Notes: generated by a model not told the origin, from the letters alone. A DNA stretch of 64,000 nt from Candidatus Poseidoniaceae archaeon (GCA_949372875.1 CASIAW010000001.1:186001-250000), one strand, 5' to 3'; numbered from the stretch's first letter, positions 1 through 10,504 are shown. Made by a program: numbers and translations.

Positions 1-609
1 AATGATAATCGCACTTTCAAATATAGGGGGGCGAACAAAGGTGACCTCACTGTTACTTTTTTGCTAAGTAATTGGAACAGTGGATTGAGAGGTCAAGATG
101 CAGACTTCGCATTCACTGGAGGACAATTTGATGGAACCTATAATGACCTTTCCAAATATACTCGTGATCTTAATTTTACCGTTCCGCAGTGGGCTGACAA
201 AGTTGAGATTGTAGCAACAATTACGGGACATGGATTTGGCCAAGATAATGCCAATTGTGCTGAATTTTGTGACCATCAGCATCACTACTCACTCAATGGA
301 TTTACCACGTATGAATGGCACCCAATTGTCTCCTCAAGCGAAGGCTGTGAAAATGAAGTCCGCAATGGGGTAGTCGCCAATCAATTTGGCTCGTGGCCAT
401 TTGGAAGAGCCGGATGGTGCGCTGGTCAAGATGTGAAGCAGTGGAAGTATGACATCACCAGTTGGAGCGATTTGAACGGAGGAGTTAACCACCTCACATA
501 TAGAGGGCTCTTCAATGGCCAGGAGTATGTTCCATCAGATGGAATTGGAAACGGGCAGCGTAACATTCACGCTGAAATTTGGGTTGTATATTACAACGCT
601 ACAACATAG
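1..609 (+). CDS. PNGase F-like peptide-N-glycosidase, C-terminal part (5' truncated by window edge)
   Basis: Frame is open from base 1. Motifs ITGHGFG..NCAEFCDHQHHYSLNG...GCENE...FGRAGWCAG match the C-terminal half of PNGase F (ISGWGHA..GCAEWC.RTH...GC..N...DRAGWCPG). Confidence 0.85.
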   Translation, partial: NDNRTFKYRGANKGDLTVTFLLSNWNSGLRGQDADFAFTGGQFDGTYNDLSKYTRDLNFTVPQWADKVEIVATITGHGFGQDNANCAEFCDHQHHYSLNGFTTYEWHPIVSSSEGCENEVRNGVVANQFGSWPFGRAGWCAGQDVKQWKYDITSWSDLNGGVNHLTYRGLFNGQEYVPSDGIGNGQRNIHAEIWVVYYNATT

Positions 610-616
610 GCAAGTC

Positions 617-1801
617 TCAGACTTGCATTGGCGGCGGAGATTTGAGCTCTTTTGCGGGTGTGCCCTTGAGTGGGGTTTCAAGGAATACATAGTTGCTATC
701 ACGCCGTTGAGGGACGAAGCCAGCGCGTAAAATTACGTCTTGCAACTCTCGCTCTGATGCTTGAAACTTTGTTGTTCCAGATGCAGAAACGACATTCTCC
801 TCCATCATGGTCGAGCCAACATCATTTGCACCACCAAAGAGGGCAAGTTGTGCCGTCTTAATCCCCATCGTAGGCCAAGAAGACTGAATACTTGGGACAC
901 TATCAAGGAACAACCTTGATACTGCGACGTGGCGAAGATACTCCGTTGAACCTGAACCCAATTCCACTTTGTTTTGTCCTCGGTTACGCCGGCCGAAACT
1001 GTTGACTTCAAGTTGGACAGGCCATGCAATGAAAGATGTGAATCCTTTCGAATGTTGTTCAAGAGAACGGTCTTGTAGATCCCTAATTCGCCGCATGTGT
1101 TCGACGCGTTGTTCCAAAGACTCTCCAAATCCAATAACGTTGGTCGCACTTGTTGTGAGGCCAAGAGATTGAGCTTCTTCCATTACACGTAACCAGTTTA
1201 CTGGTGAACCCTTTTTTGGAGAAACGTCTTTTCGAACTTTCTCGACAAGCATTTCTGCTCCGCCTCCTGGTAAACCATGCATTCCTGCAGCCTTCAAACG
1301 TGTCAATACTTCAAGAGTGGATAGACCGCTCACTTCGGCAATTCCTTCAATTTCAATAGGACTGAAACAATCTATTGCAATTGTAGGATGACGAGTAGTT
1401 AATTCGCGAATCAAATTTTCATACCATTCAAATTCTAAATCAGGATTGACGCCCCCTTGCATCAAAATTCGAACACCTTCAATATCTTCAAGTTCTCGTA
1501 TGCGTTGAGAAATCTCGTCAGTTGTTTGAGTATAGGTCTCTTCATGGCCTGGTGGGCGGTAGAAGGAACAAAATTGACAATTAATTGTACAGACATTCGT
1601 GTAATTGATATTTCTATCGATGAGATATGTGACTTTCTCGGTCCCATGCATTGCATTGCGCCTTTGAAGAGCAGCACTCATCAATTGGTGGAGAGGAGCG
1701 TTTGTGTACAGTTCTACAGCCTCCTCCTCAGAGAGACGATACTCAAGGTAGTACGCAGATTGCCACGAGGCTTGTCGCTCGAGAATTAATTCCCATCCCA
1801 T
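617..1801 (-). CDS. mqnC: Cyclic dehypoxanthinyl futalosine synthase (radical SAM, MqnC-like)
   Basis: DRNINYTNVCTINCQFCSFYR radical SAM cluster, ILMQGGVNPDLE, LPGGGAEMLVEKVR, GFTSFIAWPVQ, FGANDVGSTMMEENVV-type C-terminus. Confidence 0.85.
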   Translation of the reverse strand: MGWELILERQASWQSAYYLEYRLSEEEAVELYTNAPLHQLMSAALQRRNAMHGTEKVTYLIDRNINYTNVCTINCQFCSFYRPPGHEETYTQTTDEISQRIRELEDIEGVRILMQGGVNPDLEFEWYENLIRELTTRHPTIAIDCFSPIEIEGIAEVSGLSTLEVLTRLKAAGMHGLPGGGAEMLVEKVRKDVSPKKGSPVNWLRVMEEAQSLGLTTSATNVIGFGESLEQRVEHMRRIRDLQDRSLEQHSKGFTSFIAWPVQLEVNSFGRRNRGQNKVELGSGSTEYLRHVAVSRLFLDSVPSIQSSWPTMGIKTAQLALFGGANDVGSTMMEENVVSASGTTKFQASERELQDVILRAGFVPQRRDSNYVFLETPLKGTPAKELKSPPPMQV

Positions 1802-1810
1802 GTAATCACT

Positions 1811-3181
1811 TCAGAAAGATTTTCCAGTAATTGACTCTATCTCTTCAATTGTTTTCGGACACGCAGATGTAAGCACATCGGGTTCGCTCGAAGTAACGAG
1901 AACATCATCCTCAATTCGGATTCCCAAATTTGCATATCGTTCGGGACAGTCAACATCAGGCCGCCAAGCACCGAAATATAATCCAGGTTCCACTGTAAGA
2001 CACATTCCTTCTTCAAGCAGTCGCGGTTCTCCGTTTGGTTTGTAGATTCCAACATCATGAACATCAAGTCCAATCCAATGACTTGTATTGTGCATATACC
2101 ACTTTCGAAGATCTCCGTTTTCAGTATCGAGAGCCTCATCAAGACTTTGCTCAATAATTCCCAAATTGATGAGACCTTCTGCGAGCACTCTTCGAGCTGC
2201 CTCATGTGGTGCTGTGTAAGGTTGTCCAACACGGCAGCAATCAATCGCTGCCAACTGGGCATCCAAAACCAGTTGGTAAATCTCTTTTTGAGCCTCGGTA
2301 AATTTACCGTTAATCGGCCATGAACGTGTTATATCTGCAGCATAACCACGATATTCAGCACCAGCATCAATCAAAATAACCTCACCGTCTTCGCAAACGT
2401 CGTCATTGACCTTGTAATGAAGAACCGTTGCGTTATCTCCACAACCGACAATTGATGGGTAAGCCCATCCAGACGTCCCAGCGTAGACAAAGAACCCCTC
2501 AATGGTGGATTGAAACTGATACTCCATTCGGCCAGGTTTAGAATGTCGCATAGCAGCAATGTGAGCATAACTGCTGACATCTGATGCAAAGCGCATTTGT
2601 TTAATTTCAGCAGAAGATTTTCTTAGACGTAGTTCAGCGATTCGTGCACTTGGGTCTTCGATAGAAACTGGGCCGCTGCCAAAATGTTGGCGAGCACGGT
2701 CACGTCGGTCTATTGCAAGACGTATCAAGCCATCCACATCGTCGCGAACACCGGTTCTTAACAAAATTCTGTGGGATGAATCGATGTATGATGAAAGAAC
2801 ATCCCTCATTTCATCGATTGAATGCGCCTCGTCGATAGGCCATTTAGCTAATGCACCTTCAACACCAGGTCTACGCCCCTCCCAAATTTCCTTGAGTGTG
2901 TCTTTTGGTTGAACAAACAGAGATGATTTCCAAGAACCATCAACACAACGTAGACAAAAAACTGCTTCCGGCTCACTCCATCCTACAAAATACAGCATAT
3001 CGCTCATGGTTCTGTAAGGATAGTGAACATCGTTGGAATGAGTCGCTTCTTCAGCAGCACACAAGATGAGAACATCATCAGGCCTGAGTTGAGAAGTAAG
3101 TCGGTTTTGACGTGCCTTGAACTCATCCTGTGAAATGGCCGAAGGTTGGGGTCCGATGTGACGCATTGCTGCTTCGTTCAT
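1811..3181 (-). CDS. pepP: Xaa-Pro aminopeptidase (M24B family)
   Basis: M24 metal-ligand motifs VILIDAGAEYRGYAADITRSWP, HNTSHWIGLDVHDVG, CLTVEPGLYF, IRIEDDVLVT. Confidence 0.9.
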   Translation of the reverse strand: MNEAAMRHIGPQPSAISQDEFKARQNRLTSQLRPDDVLILCAAEEATHSNDVHYPYRTMSDMLYFVGWSEPEAVFCLRCVDGSWKSSLFVQPKDTLKEIWEGRRPGVEGALAKWPIDEAHSIDEMRDVLSSYIDSSHRILLRTGVRDDVDGLIRLAIDRRDRARQHFGSGPVSIEDPSARIAELRLRKSSAEIKQMRFASDVSSYAHIAAMRHSKPGRMEYQFQSTIEGFFVYAGTSGWAYPSIVGCGDNATVLHYKVNDDVCEDGEVILIDAGAEYRGYAADITRSWPINGKFTEAQKEIYQLVLDAQLAAIDCCRVGQPYTAPHEAARRVLAEGLINLGIIEQSLDEALDTENGDLRKWYMHNTSHWIGLDVHDVGIYKPNGEPRLLEEGMCLTVEPGLYFGAWRPDVDCPERYANLGIRIEDDVLVTSSEPDVLTSACPKTIEEIESITGKSF

Positions 3182-3235
3182 GTTAATCCCAACCGTTCTA
3201 CAGTATTCAATAATTGCATTGGAAACAATACAGTC

Positions 3236-4801
3236 TTATCTGTTGTTCTCGCCATCATTCAAAGAAGAATCGTTTGAAATCCACTTCGGAACGCTTGTTT
3301 GATTTGACTGCTTTCGCGAAGAGGCGACAATGTATCCAACAGATAATGAGAGGAACAAAAGAATGGATATTGAGGCAAAAATGAGTTGTGAACTCAGAGT
3401 ATCGGACTCAATAGATTCGGAAATCTGTACCTGAAATGAAACTTCACTCGTCGCACCATTATCGTCTTCAACAACGAGAAGAATCTCATAAGTCCCAGTG
3501 CCTGTGAAGTCTGACGAGGAAAGAGTCTGCTTACCAGTCACATGTGTATTGCCATTCACATACCATGTGTGGATGAGTCCTAAGTGATCATTCGCAGTAT
3601 CCGAACTTTGACTACTGTTGAGTTCCCATGATTCTCCGTTTGAAAGGGAAACAGTTGCCCCATCATTAACGACAAAAGAGTCAAGTTCCAGTAGTGCGAC
3701 TGGCGCCCTATTTTCAACAGTAAAATCGATTGAGGAATGAGACAGCCAACCAACGGTATCTCTAACAAGAAGTTCTACAGTCCATGTTCCTGGGAAATCA
3801 GGGTTGAGAGAAATGAGAGTTGGCGATACCTGCTCGCTTTCATGGAGGGCGCGGCGTGAACCATCGGGCAGCACAAGGGTCCAAGTTAGAATATTTTCAC
3901 CGCCAACATAACCATCGTCCACAGTCGCTGAGAACGAAATTGGAGAATTCTCGTCCACTGGAAGAATAATCGAAGTCGTCTCCGACGAAGAAACAGATGA
4001 TTCTGTTGAATCTACATCACATGACAAAGTAACTGAAGGCAGGTTTTGGTCGATGAGAATCAAAAAGCGCTCGGTGTTCGAAGATCGTAACAAAGCATCC
4101 GAAATAGTGATGTTAAACAACCAAAATCCGTCATCCAAATTCATACTCAATCGATCAAACTCAAGAACGAGAGCACCATTAAGCAAACTCGAATTGAAGA
4201 AACCGAAATCAACCATTTCGCTTAGACAAATTCCATTGGGTGCAGGACAGACTCCCATGTTCACAAATGCCTCTTGGCTACCAGATGATTGAACTATGAG
4301 CGGTATTTCGACAAGAAGATTGGAATCGGAGAGAAGGTAATGTGGCTTATCGATATTTTGGCCACCAATTGCGGATATAGGGAGAATGTGAGGTCGATGG
4401 TTTTCAGAGCCGAGGTAAACCACTATCGAAGCATGGGGATGATGATTGTTTGAATTCAGATTCGACAAGAGTATCTTACAGGTACAGTCATATGTTGATA
4501 TATTGACTTCTAACTCCCAATCCCAAAGTCCATCGCTAACTGCCGTAACTGAAGTAAGTTTTCCGGAATCAAGCGGCGAGTGTGGTCGGTCCAGCGAAAC
4601 CAACACCCATTGGTATTCAACCAGCGAATGGGTTGAGCTGCCGTTGAGATAGAGCGTATGGGTGAAGGTAATGCCGTTCTCTTGAAAAATTGATGGTTCA
4701 GTATCGTTTTTAGAAGGAAGAGCCGATGCGTGAGACAACGGAAGAACTGGCAAAACGAGGCAAATCAAAACGAACAGAACGTATCGCTTTGGGTCTCCCA
4801 T
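3236..4801 (-). CDS. Secreted, C-terminally membrane-anchored protein with PKD/Ig-like repeats
   Basis: N-terminal signal peptide, PKD/Ig-like beta repeats (RAPVALLELDSF..; TYEILLVVEDDNGATSEVSF), C-terminal TM helix and short basic tail; GGTGA 10 nt before ATG. Confidence 0.7.
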   Translation of the reverse strand: MGDPKRYVLFVLICLVLPVLPLSHASALPSKNDTEPSIFQENGITFTHTLYLNGSSTHSLVEYQWVLVSLDRPHSPLDSGKLTSVTAVSDGLWDWELEVNISTYDCTCKILLSNLNSNNHHPHASIVVYLGSENHRPHILPISAIGGQNIDKPHYLLSDSNLLVEIPLIVQSSGSQEAFVNMGVCPAPNGICLSEMVDFGFFNSSLLNGALVLEFDRLSMNLDDGFWLFNITISDALLRSSNTERFLILIDQNLPSVTLSCDVDSTESSVSSSETTSIILPVDENSPISFSATVDDGYVGGENILTWTLVLPDGSRRALHESEQVSPTLISLNPDFPGTWTVELLVRDTVGWLSHSSIDFTVENRAPVALLELDSFVVNDGATVSLSNGESWELNSSQSSDTANDHLGLIHTWYVNGNTHVTGKQTLSSSDFTGTGTYEILLVVEDDNGATSEVSFQVQISESIESDTLSSQLIFASISILLFLSLSVGYIVASSRKQSNQTSVPKWISNDSSLNDGENNR

Positions 4802-4863
4802 GATTTCAACTCACCATCAACCAACATCAATGTTCGGACGATATGCTTGGAATAATGCCTGAA

Positions 4864-7800
4864 TCATTGGGCAAATGGGTCACACAATTCACCCTGGCCA
4901 GGGAAACTGGTAGGGTTTCTTGGGTTTGTGTCCCATTTGAATTCACAGTAATTGACGTGACCATCACCATCGGTATCGATCATGCGGTCTGCAGGGTCGA
5001 ATGGATCGAACTGGAAGTGGTATTCCCAGCCAGTTGCCATACCATCATCGTCATGGTCTTGATAATACACCTCAGGCCCGTCATTCCATCCGTCACTGTC
5101 GGTATCGTTCGTAATTGGATTCGTTCCATTTTGCTTTTCTTCAAAGTTGGTATAGTTCTCAAGGTTATCATAAAATCGCTTACCATCTGGTGTATCAGGG
5201 TCGATATTACAATCCGAATTGGTCGTATCATTGTAACCAGAACAATACTTTTTGATCAGTCCGGACCGATTCAATCCATCATTGTCCGGGTCTTCTTCGC
5301 CATCCATAATCCCATCCAAGTCACTGTCTGGCATAGAAGGGTCCATCACTCCGCGAGCTCCAAATGCATCAGTACTGCCGTTATCGACCAAACCATTCTC
5401 GATAGCAAGTCCTGAGTAATAGACTTCCCAACCATCAGGAAGATTGTCAGAATCCGTGTCGTCATCAACAGGATTTGTATTCCATTTATCGGGTGCCTCA
5501 GCGCCGTTTGCAAGAGAGTCATTGTCGATGTCAAAAGTATCATCTTTCAGTGAATCAAGTGAAGGGTCAAGCGCCCATCGTCCGTTACAATTACAGAAAT
5601 CATTCAGAGGAACGACAAAGCCAGTTAGATTCATCTCTGAGACACTATATTTCTTCTCATTGACGAAACCACCAAGATTGTTTTGCCAAACATAGCCGCC
5701 TGCTTCCATGCTGCAATCGTTGTTCTGAGAAGAAACACAACCAGGGCGTTGCCAAGAAGAAGTAGCCACCCACAAACTGTGTGAGTTGGTATTATCCTCA
5801 GTAGACTTGACTTGCATTTCCCAGCCATCAAGCATCCCATCTGAATCAGTATCGTTGAGCAATGGATTTGTCGGGTTTTGGTATGGGCGTGGTACGAAAA
5901 GAACTTCATTGCCGTCAAGAAGACTGTCGTTATCGGTGTCAGAGTTGTTAGCGTGCGTGAGGAAATTATCCTTTCCAGCTATGACTTCTTCACCATCTTC
6001 AAGTCCATCATTGTCGGTGTCAAACATGCAGGGGCTGGTGAAGTAAGCCACACCTTCCCACGAATATCCTGTCAATGCCTCGGTTTGATCAAGTTCACCA
6101 TCACCATCTGTATCAGGATTTGAAGCGTTTGAACCACCTGCACATACATTTGCAAATTCGTCGTAGTCTGAAAGGCCGTCTTCGTCAGTATCAAAGAGTC
6201 CAGGATCAGATGTGACCCAAGTCTTGATGACACCGTTGTTAACAACTAATATTTCCCAACCCATGACTTCGATTCCATCAAGGAGTCCATCACCATCTGT
6301 GTCGGAATTGAGCGGGTCTGTTGAACGACCGTCGATAATTCCATCTCCGTCACGGTCACGAGCATTGTATTCCATTAGATTGGTAAATTGTTCTTCTGGC
6401 TCAACGACTTCCATCCATTTGAACAGACGTGATTCAACAGATTGGCCGACTGCCACATTGATTTGGTAGACATAGCCTGAAACTGGAGCGAGCATAGCAA
6501 TGGTTTGCTTTTGACCACCAGCAAGAGTAATTTGACCTCGTGCTACAGTTGCATTTGCTTCGACCCACTGGTCTTGTAAAACGTCTATGCCAATTACAAT
6601 TGTGGTTGAATCAAGGGTTGTGTAGTAAACACCACCATCTCCGTCAACATCCCAGCCATCGTGGTCTGGATCTAAGTTTCCGTTTGCACCATCACGTGGG
6701 TGAAGGCCATTTGTCGATTCCCACCCATCTGGCATTCCATCAAGGTCGGTATCGAGTCTCCATGGAGATGTGAAATTGGTAGGACCAAAAAGATTGGCTA
6801 CTTGGTATTCTTCAAAGTTATTGAGCCCATCCTCATCCCAATCACCGTAACCGTCGGATGCGTTTGCTGGGTTCAAAACTTTCGAGATGTCGTTCAACGG
6901 GTGGTCGTTTACGTTTGAATAACAGAATTCAAATCCATCTGGCATTCCATCACCATCAGTATCCCAGTCGGATGGACCATTGAGAAGTCCATCATTGTCC
7001 ATGTCCATGAGGAACCAAGAATTATCAACACCAGCAAAAGGTGAAGAACGGATAATCGGGTCGAGTAGAGGGACGTTACAGTTCTCACCAACACCAGTTA
7101 GAAGTGTAGCAGTGAGGTTTCCTATTTCGACAATGTCGTCAAGCAAATCCATGTCTGAGTCTCGTGAAGTTGGATTTGTGCCATATGTTGCTTCAAGGAA
7201 ATTTGGAAGGCCATCTTCGTCCGTATCAAGAATCATGTCGCATGAGTGGGAACCCATTGCATTGGCTAACTCATCCCAGGATGGCAAGGTGTCATCTGAG
7301 TCATAGAAGGTCGTCAACGTATCTTCCATTGCTTGGTCGAGAAGAAGACAATCCCAATTACCGCTGAGGGGGTCAAAGAGGGTCACATCGCCACCAGGAG
7401 TTTGGACGGTTCGTGTGTACATTGATTCCCAAAGGTCGTTGAGATTATCATTATCGGTGTCAGCCCTCTGTGGGTCGGTGCCGAGTTCTTGCTCAGCTTG
7501 ATTCGTAAGTCCGTCATTATCCGGGTCACCATTTGGACCTTGAGAAGGGTCAGGCCATGAGTCTGTTTCGTTTTCGATATTCGCATCATCAGTTTCGTCC
7601 GCTTGCGAAGGGTCTTGAAGTAAATCTTCAGATTCGCCGTTGTCAAGAGGATTCAATCCGTGGTCGACTTCCCAACCATCACTCATTCCATCAAAATCGG
7701 TATCCGGCAGTTGTGGATCCGTTCCATATTGGGTTGCTTCAAGTAAATCTGATAATCCGTCACCGTCAGAATCAGTTGCAGCACTAATAGAGATTCCAGA

Positions 7801-7947
7801 CCCAATCAAATCTTCTTCAGCGGCACTTTCGAAACCGCCAATGGATTCACTTGTTTGGAAATAACCCGAAAAACCGACGAACAGAGAGCCAAAAATCAAC
7901 GTAGAGATGATTGCAGCATAGGCCATTTGATTGTGACTTAGAGACAT
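4864..7947 (-). CDS. Secreted thrombospondin type-3 (TSP3/calcium-binding) repeat protein
   Basis: Dozens of D.D.DG(L/M).D..E repeats (DTDGDGLLDGIEV, DSDMDLLDDIVE and others); N-terminal TM/signal; start at MSLSHNQ with upstream GGTG. Confidence 0.85.
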   Translation of the reverse strand: MSLSHNQMAYAAIISTLIFGSLFVGFSGYFQTSESIGGFESAAEEDLIGSGISISAATDSDGDGLSDLLEATQYGTDPQLPDTDFDGMSDGWEVDHGLNPLDNGESEDLLQDPSQADETDDANIENETDSWPDPSQGPNGDPDNDGLTNQAEQELGTDPQRADTDNDNLNDLWESMYTRTVQTPGGDVTLFDPLSGNWDCLLLDQAMEDTLTTFYDSDDTLPSWDELANAMGSHSCDMILDTDEDGLPNFLEATYGTNPTSRDSDMDLLDDIVEIGNLTATLLTGVGENCNVPLLDPIIRSSPFAGVDNSWFLMDMDNDGLLNGPSDWDTDGDGMPDGFEFCYSNVNDHPLNDISKVLNPANASDGYGDWDEDGLNNFEEYQVANLFGPTNFTSPWRLDTDLDGMPDGWESTNGLHPRDGANGNLDPDHDGWDVDGDGGVYYTTLDSTTIVIGIDVLQDQWVEANATVARGQITLAGGQKQTIAMLAPVSGYVYQINVAVGQSVESRLFKWMEVVEPEEQFTNLMEYNARDRDGDGIIDGRSTDPLNSDTDGDGLLDGIEVMGWEILVVNNGVIKTWVTSDPGLFDTDEDGLSDYDEFANVCAGGSNASNPDTDGDGELDQTEALTGYSWEGVAYFTSPCMFDTDNDGLEDGEEVIAGKDNFLTHANNSDTDNDSLLDGNEVLFVPRPYQNPTNPLLNDTDSDGMLDGWEMQVKSTEDNTNSHSLWVATSSWQRPGCVSSQNNDCSMEAGGYVWQNNLGGFVNEKKYSVSEMNLTGFVVPLNDFCNCNGRWALDPSLDSLKDDTFDIDNDSLANGAEAPDKWNTNPVDDDTDSDNLPDGWEVYYSGLAIENGLVDNGSTDAFGARGVMDPSMPDSDLDGIMDGEEDPDNDGLNRSGLIKKYCSGYNDTTNSDCNIDPDTPDGKRFYDNLENYTNFEEKQNGTNPITNDTDSDGWNDGPEVYYQDHDDDGMATGWEYHFQFDPFDPADRMIDTDGDGHVNYCEFKWDTNPRNPTSFPGQGELCDPFAQ

Positions 7948-8060
7948 TTTGAACACCGTGCACATCTGTGCAAAATTAGCGACTTGGTATTTCGGTTATA
8001 GACCTTAACTCTAGATGTTTTATCTCCGATGGCATAACAGAACCGAATATACCGTTAAAA

Positions 8061-9131
8061 TTACGAAGAATACGAGAGGAAAGAGGTGATTTGACAAACA
8101 CATGTTTCATCACCAATATCAATGCAAACCCTTGCTTTTCGACCGATTCCCCTTTGCCAGAACGCAACAAGAAACCCAATGGTAAATGGAAGAATTGGTG
8201 AGGGTTGAAGAAGGAATTCCACGCCACCCTGTTCGTCAAGTGATGATGAATTGATGAACGAGCCATATCCAAATGGCTTCAAGTATGCATTCACTAGTTG
8301 CTCCCAACTGCCTAAATCTTGAATGTAAATCGGCCTCTCACTTAGCGAAATCATTTCGTCAACCGCAAGTGCTGCAAGGATAAGTGGCGTTGTAGTTTCA
8401 GGTCCAGAAATACCCTTAAATTCCCATTTATCCAAAATATCAGGCCGCAGAACCAGACCTTGCATTTGAACTGACTTGAACAATCTCTGAAAAAGACCTG
8501 ATGGCAAGAAGAACGAACGCTCACCGGATGAGGTCCAGCCGTATTCAACGAGTTGGAAATCGAGTTCTACGCTACGCTGTATTGCCCTCGCGGAGGCATT
8601 CGAATCCCAGGGAAATTGAGGTGGAGAGGGGGCTAGAGAGATAGACCGAACATCATCATTTGTCTCGAGTTGAATTTGAACATTCGATATTTGTCGCCAC
8701 TGTATTTTTTTCCTTTGGAATGTAGCCCCCTCATTTGCTGCGAGAGCGAACCCACTGACTACAGGTGCGAGGAGATATGAAAAAACGGTATCGGAATTCA
8801 TGACATACTGCCCCCATCCCATGTTCTGCCACCGATTAAACAAGGCTGAATGTATTCGCCTTTTCTTCATGAACCACCCCGTTACGAGGAGTGAACATTG
8901 ATCCAACTGGTATTCTTCTTCATCTGTAGCTGCATTCATCAACTTACGGCCAAGTGGGATACCGGCATGTGCTTCAAATGACAACCACCAACGTTGAAAA
9001 TCTACAACTTTCCAAACAAAAAAGCACTGTCCGTATGAATTCCGAAGAGAGCCATCTCCATGAATCGCAAATTCCTTTTGGATTGAAGTGAGTACTTTAC
9101 CTGAAGAATGAGAGTCTTCTTCTGGAAGCAT
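8061..9131 (-). CDS. Hypothetical protein
   Basis: Long ORF in tight tail-to-head spacing with glyA; no recognised motif. Confidence 0.65.
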   Translation of the reverse strand: MLPEEDSHSSGKVLTSIQKEFAIHGDGSLRNSYGQCFFVWKVVDFQRWWLSFEAHAGIPLGRKLMNAATDEEEYQLDQCSLLVTGWFMKKRRIHSALFNRWQNMGWGQYVMNSDTVFSYLLAPVVSGFALAANEGATFQRKKIQWRQISNVQIQLETNDDVRSISLAPSPPQFPWDSNASARAIQRSVELDFQLVEYGWTSSGERSFFLPSGLFQRLFKSVQMQGLVLRPDILDKWEFKGISGPETTTPLILAALAVDEMISLSERPIYIQDLGSWEQLVNAYLKPFGYGSFINSSSLDEQGGVEFLLQPSPILPFTIGFLVAFWQRGIGRKARVCIDIGDETCVCQITSFLSYSS

Positions 9132-9140
9132 TGTATCGCC

Positions 9141-10454
9141 TCAGAAGGGATATCCGTTCGCATTTTCCTCATTGAAACAATATCGAATCGTTTGGAAATT
9201 CGACTTGAGATGTGCCACGTCTTTCTTCACTGCATTTGGATTTTCAGAATGAATGAGAACTCGAGAGTATAATTTGGCGACTTCTTGCATCTCAAGAGGT
9301 CCCATCCCGACACGAGTCAGTTCTTGAACGCCAAGACGAAGTCCCGAAGGCGTCAATGCTTTGGTATCACCTGGGAGCATGTTCATGTTCGTAATAATGC
9401 CAGCGTCTTCAAGCAATTGCGCAGCTTTAGCACCTGCTCCAGAATCTGTATCACCGTGACGCGTTAGAACTTGGTGGGATGCGGTATAGCCACGAGATTC
9501 GGCGAGTACATCAAATCCTTCTGCGGCCATAGCTGAAGCAAAGGCTTGTGCATTTTTTACTATGTCGTGTGCATATGCAGCCCCATATTCTTCAAATTCG
9601 GCCAATGCAACGACCTTTCCTGCAACGTGGTGAAGGTGATAAGATGAACAAACGCCTGGGAAAATAGCAGTATTCAATTTACGTTGAAACGATGAATCTT
9701 CACTTGAAGAGAGGAGGAAACCGCCTTGGGGGCCGGGGAACGTTTTGTGAGAGGAACCCGTCATCAGGTCAGCACCTTCGCGAAGAGGATCTTGGAAACA
9801 ACCGCCAGCAATTAAGCCCAATACGTGAGCACCATCATACATGACTGATGCTCCAACTTCATGAGCAGCATCCGCAATTTCGCGAAGAGGGGTTGGGAAC
9901 AAAAAAACAGATTGGCCAACTAGAGCGACCTTCGGTTTCAATTCCCTTATGAGCGAACACGCTCCATCAATGTCGGGTTCCATTCGTTCTTCATTCCAAG
10001 GGTATGTCGATAAATCAAGGTCTCGAAGACCAACAGCACCCATTCGGGCGTGAGAAATGTGACCCCCATCTGCGGTTGACACTGCTGTGATTTTATCCCC
10101 AGGCTTTGCTAATGCTTTCAATGCCCCAATGTTGGATACGGTTCCTGAGACAGATTGGATGTTTGCAAAAGGGGCATTGAACACTTTTTGAGCCAATTCA
10201 ATACCAAGACTTTCAATTGTATCAAAATCATTGCATCCTTGGTAATATCGTTTACCTGGTAATCCCTCGGCATATCTGCCGTGAAGGTCACTCGATACTA
10301 TTTTTTGAACCATTGGAGAAACTATGTTTTCAGATGCAATCATACCGAGCCCATGGCGGTAAAGTTCACCACTTGCTGATGTAGCTTCAAGAACTGCATG
10401 TGCTTTTGAGAGAGTTGATTGGCTAGGTGACCATGTACCGCGTTCACGCTGCAT
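9141..10454 (-). CDS. glyA: Serine hydroxymethyltransferase
   Basis: ASENIVSP, RYAEGLPGKRYYQGC, GGHISHA, MYDGAHVLGLIAGG, TGSSHKTFPGPQGG (PLP lysine). Confidence 0.95.
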   Translation of the reverse strand: MQRERGTWSPSQSTLSKAHAVLEATSASGELYRHGLGMIASENIVSPMVQKIVSSDLHGRYAEGLPGKRYYQGCNDFDTIESLGIELAQKVFNAPFANIQSVSGTVSNIGALKALAKPGDKITAVSTADGGHISHARMGAVGLRDLDLSTYPWNEERMEPDIDGACSLIRELKPKVALVGQSVFLFPTPLREIADAAHEVGASVMYDGAHVLGLIAGGCFQDPLREGADLMTGSSHKTFPGPQGGFLLSSSEDSSFQRKLNTAIFPGVCSSYHLHHVAGKVVALAEFEEYGAAYAHDIVKNAQAFASAMAAEGFDVLAESRGYTASHQVLTRHGDTDSGAGAKAAQLLEDAGIITNMNMLPGDTKALTPSGLRLGVQELTRVGMGPLEMQEVAKLYSRVLIHSENPNAVKKDVAHLKSNFQTIRYCFNEENANGYPF

Positions 10455-10504
10455 AAATGATGTTTGTTAAGTCGGTCTTTGAACTCATTGATGAGATTGA
10501 ATGG

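Noticed and set aside
4843-7864. Numerous plus-strand and alternate-frame ORFs (e.g. 4843..5415, 5786..6046, 6980..7306)
   Set aside because: Shadow ORFs of the repetitive Asp/Gly-rich TSP3 gene; low-complexity Ser/Ile-rich products with no motifs.
4864-7947. Possible tandem DNA repeat or CRISPR-like array
   Set aside because: Similarity is at the protein level with variable codons and irregular spacing; no conserved direct repeats with unique spacers.
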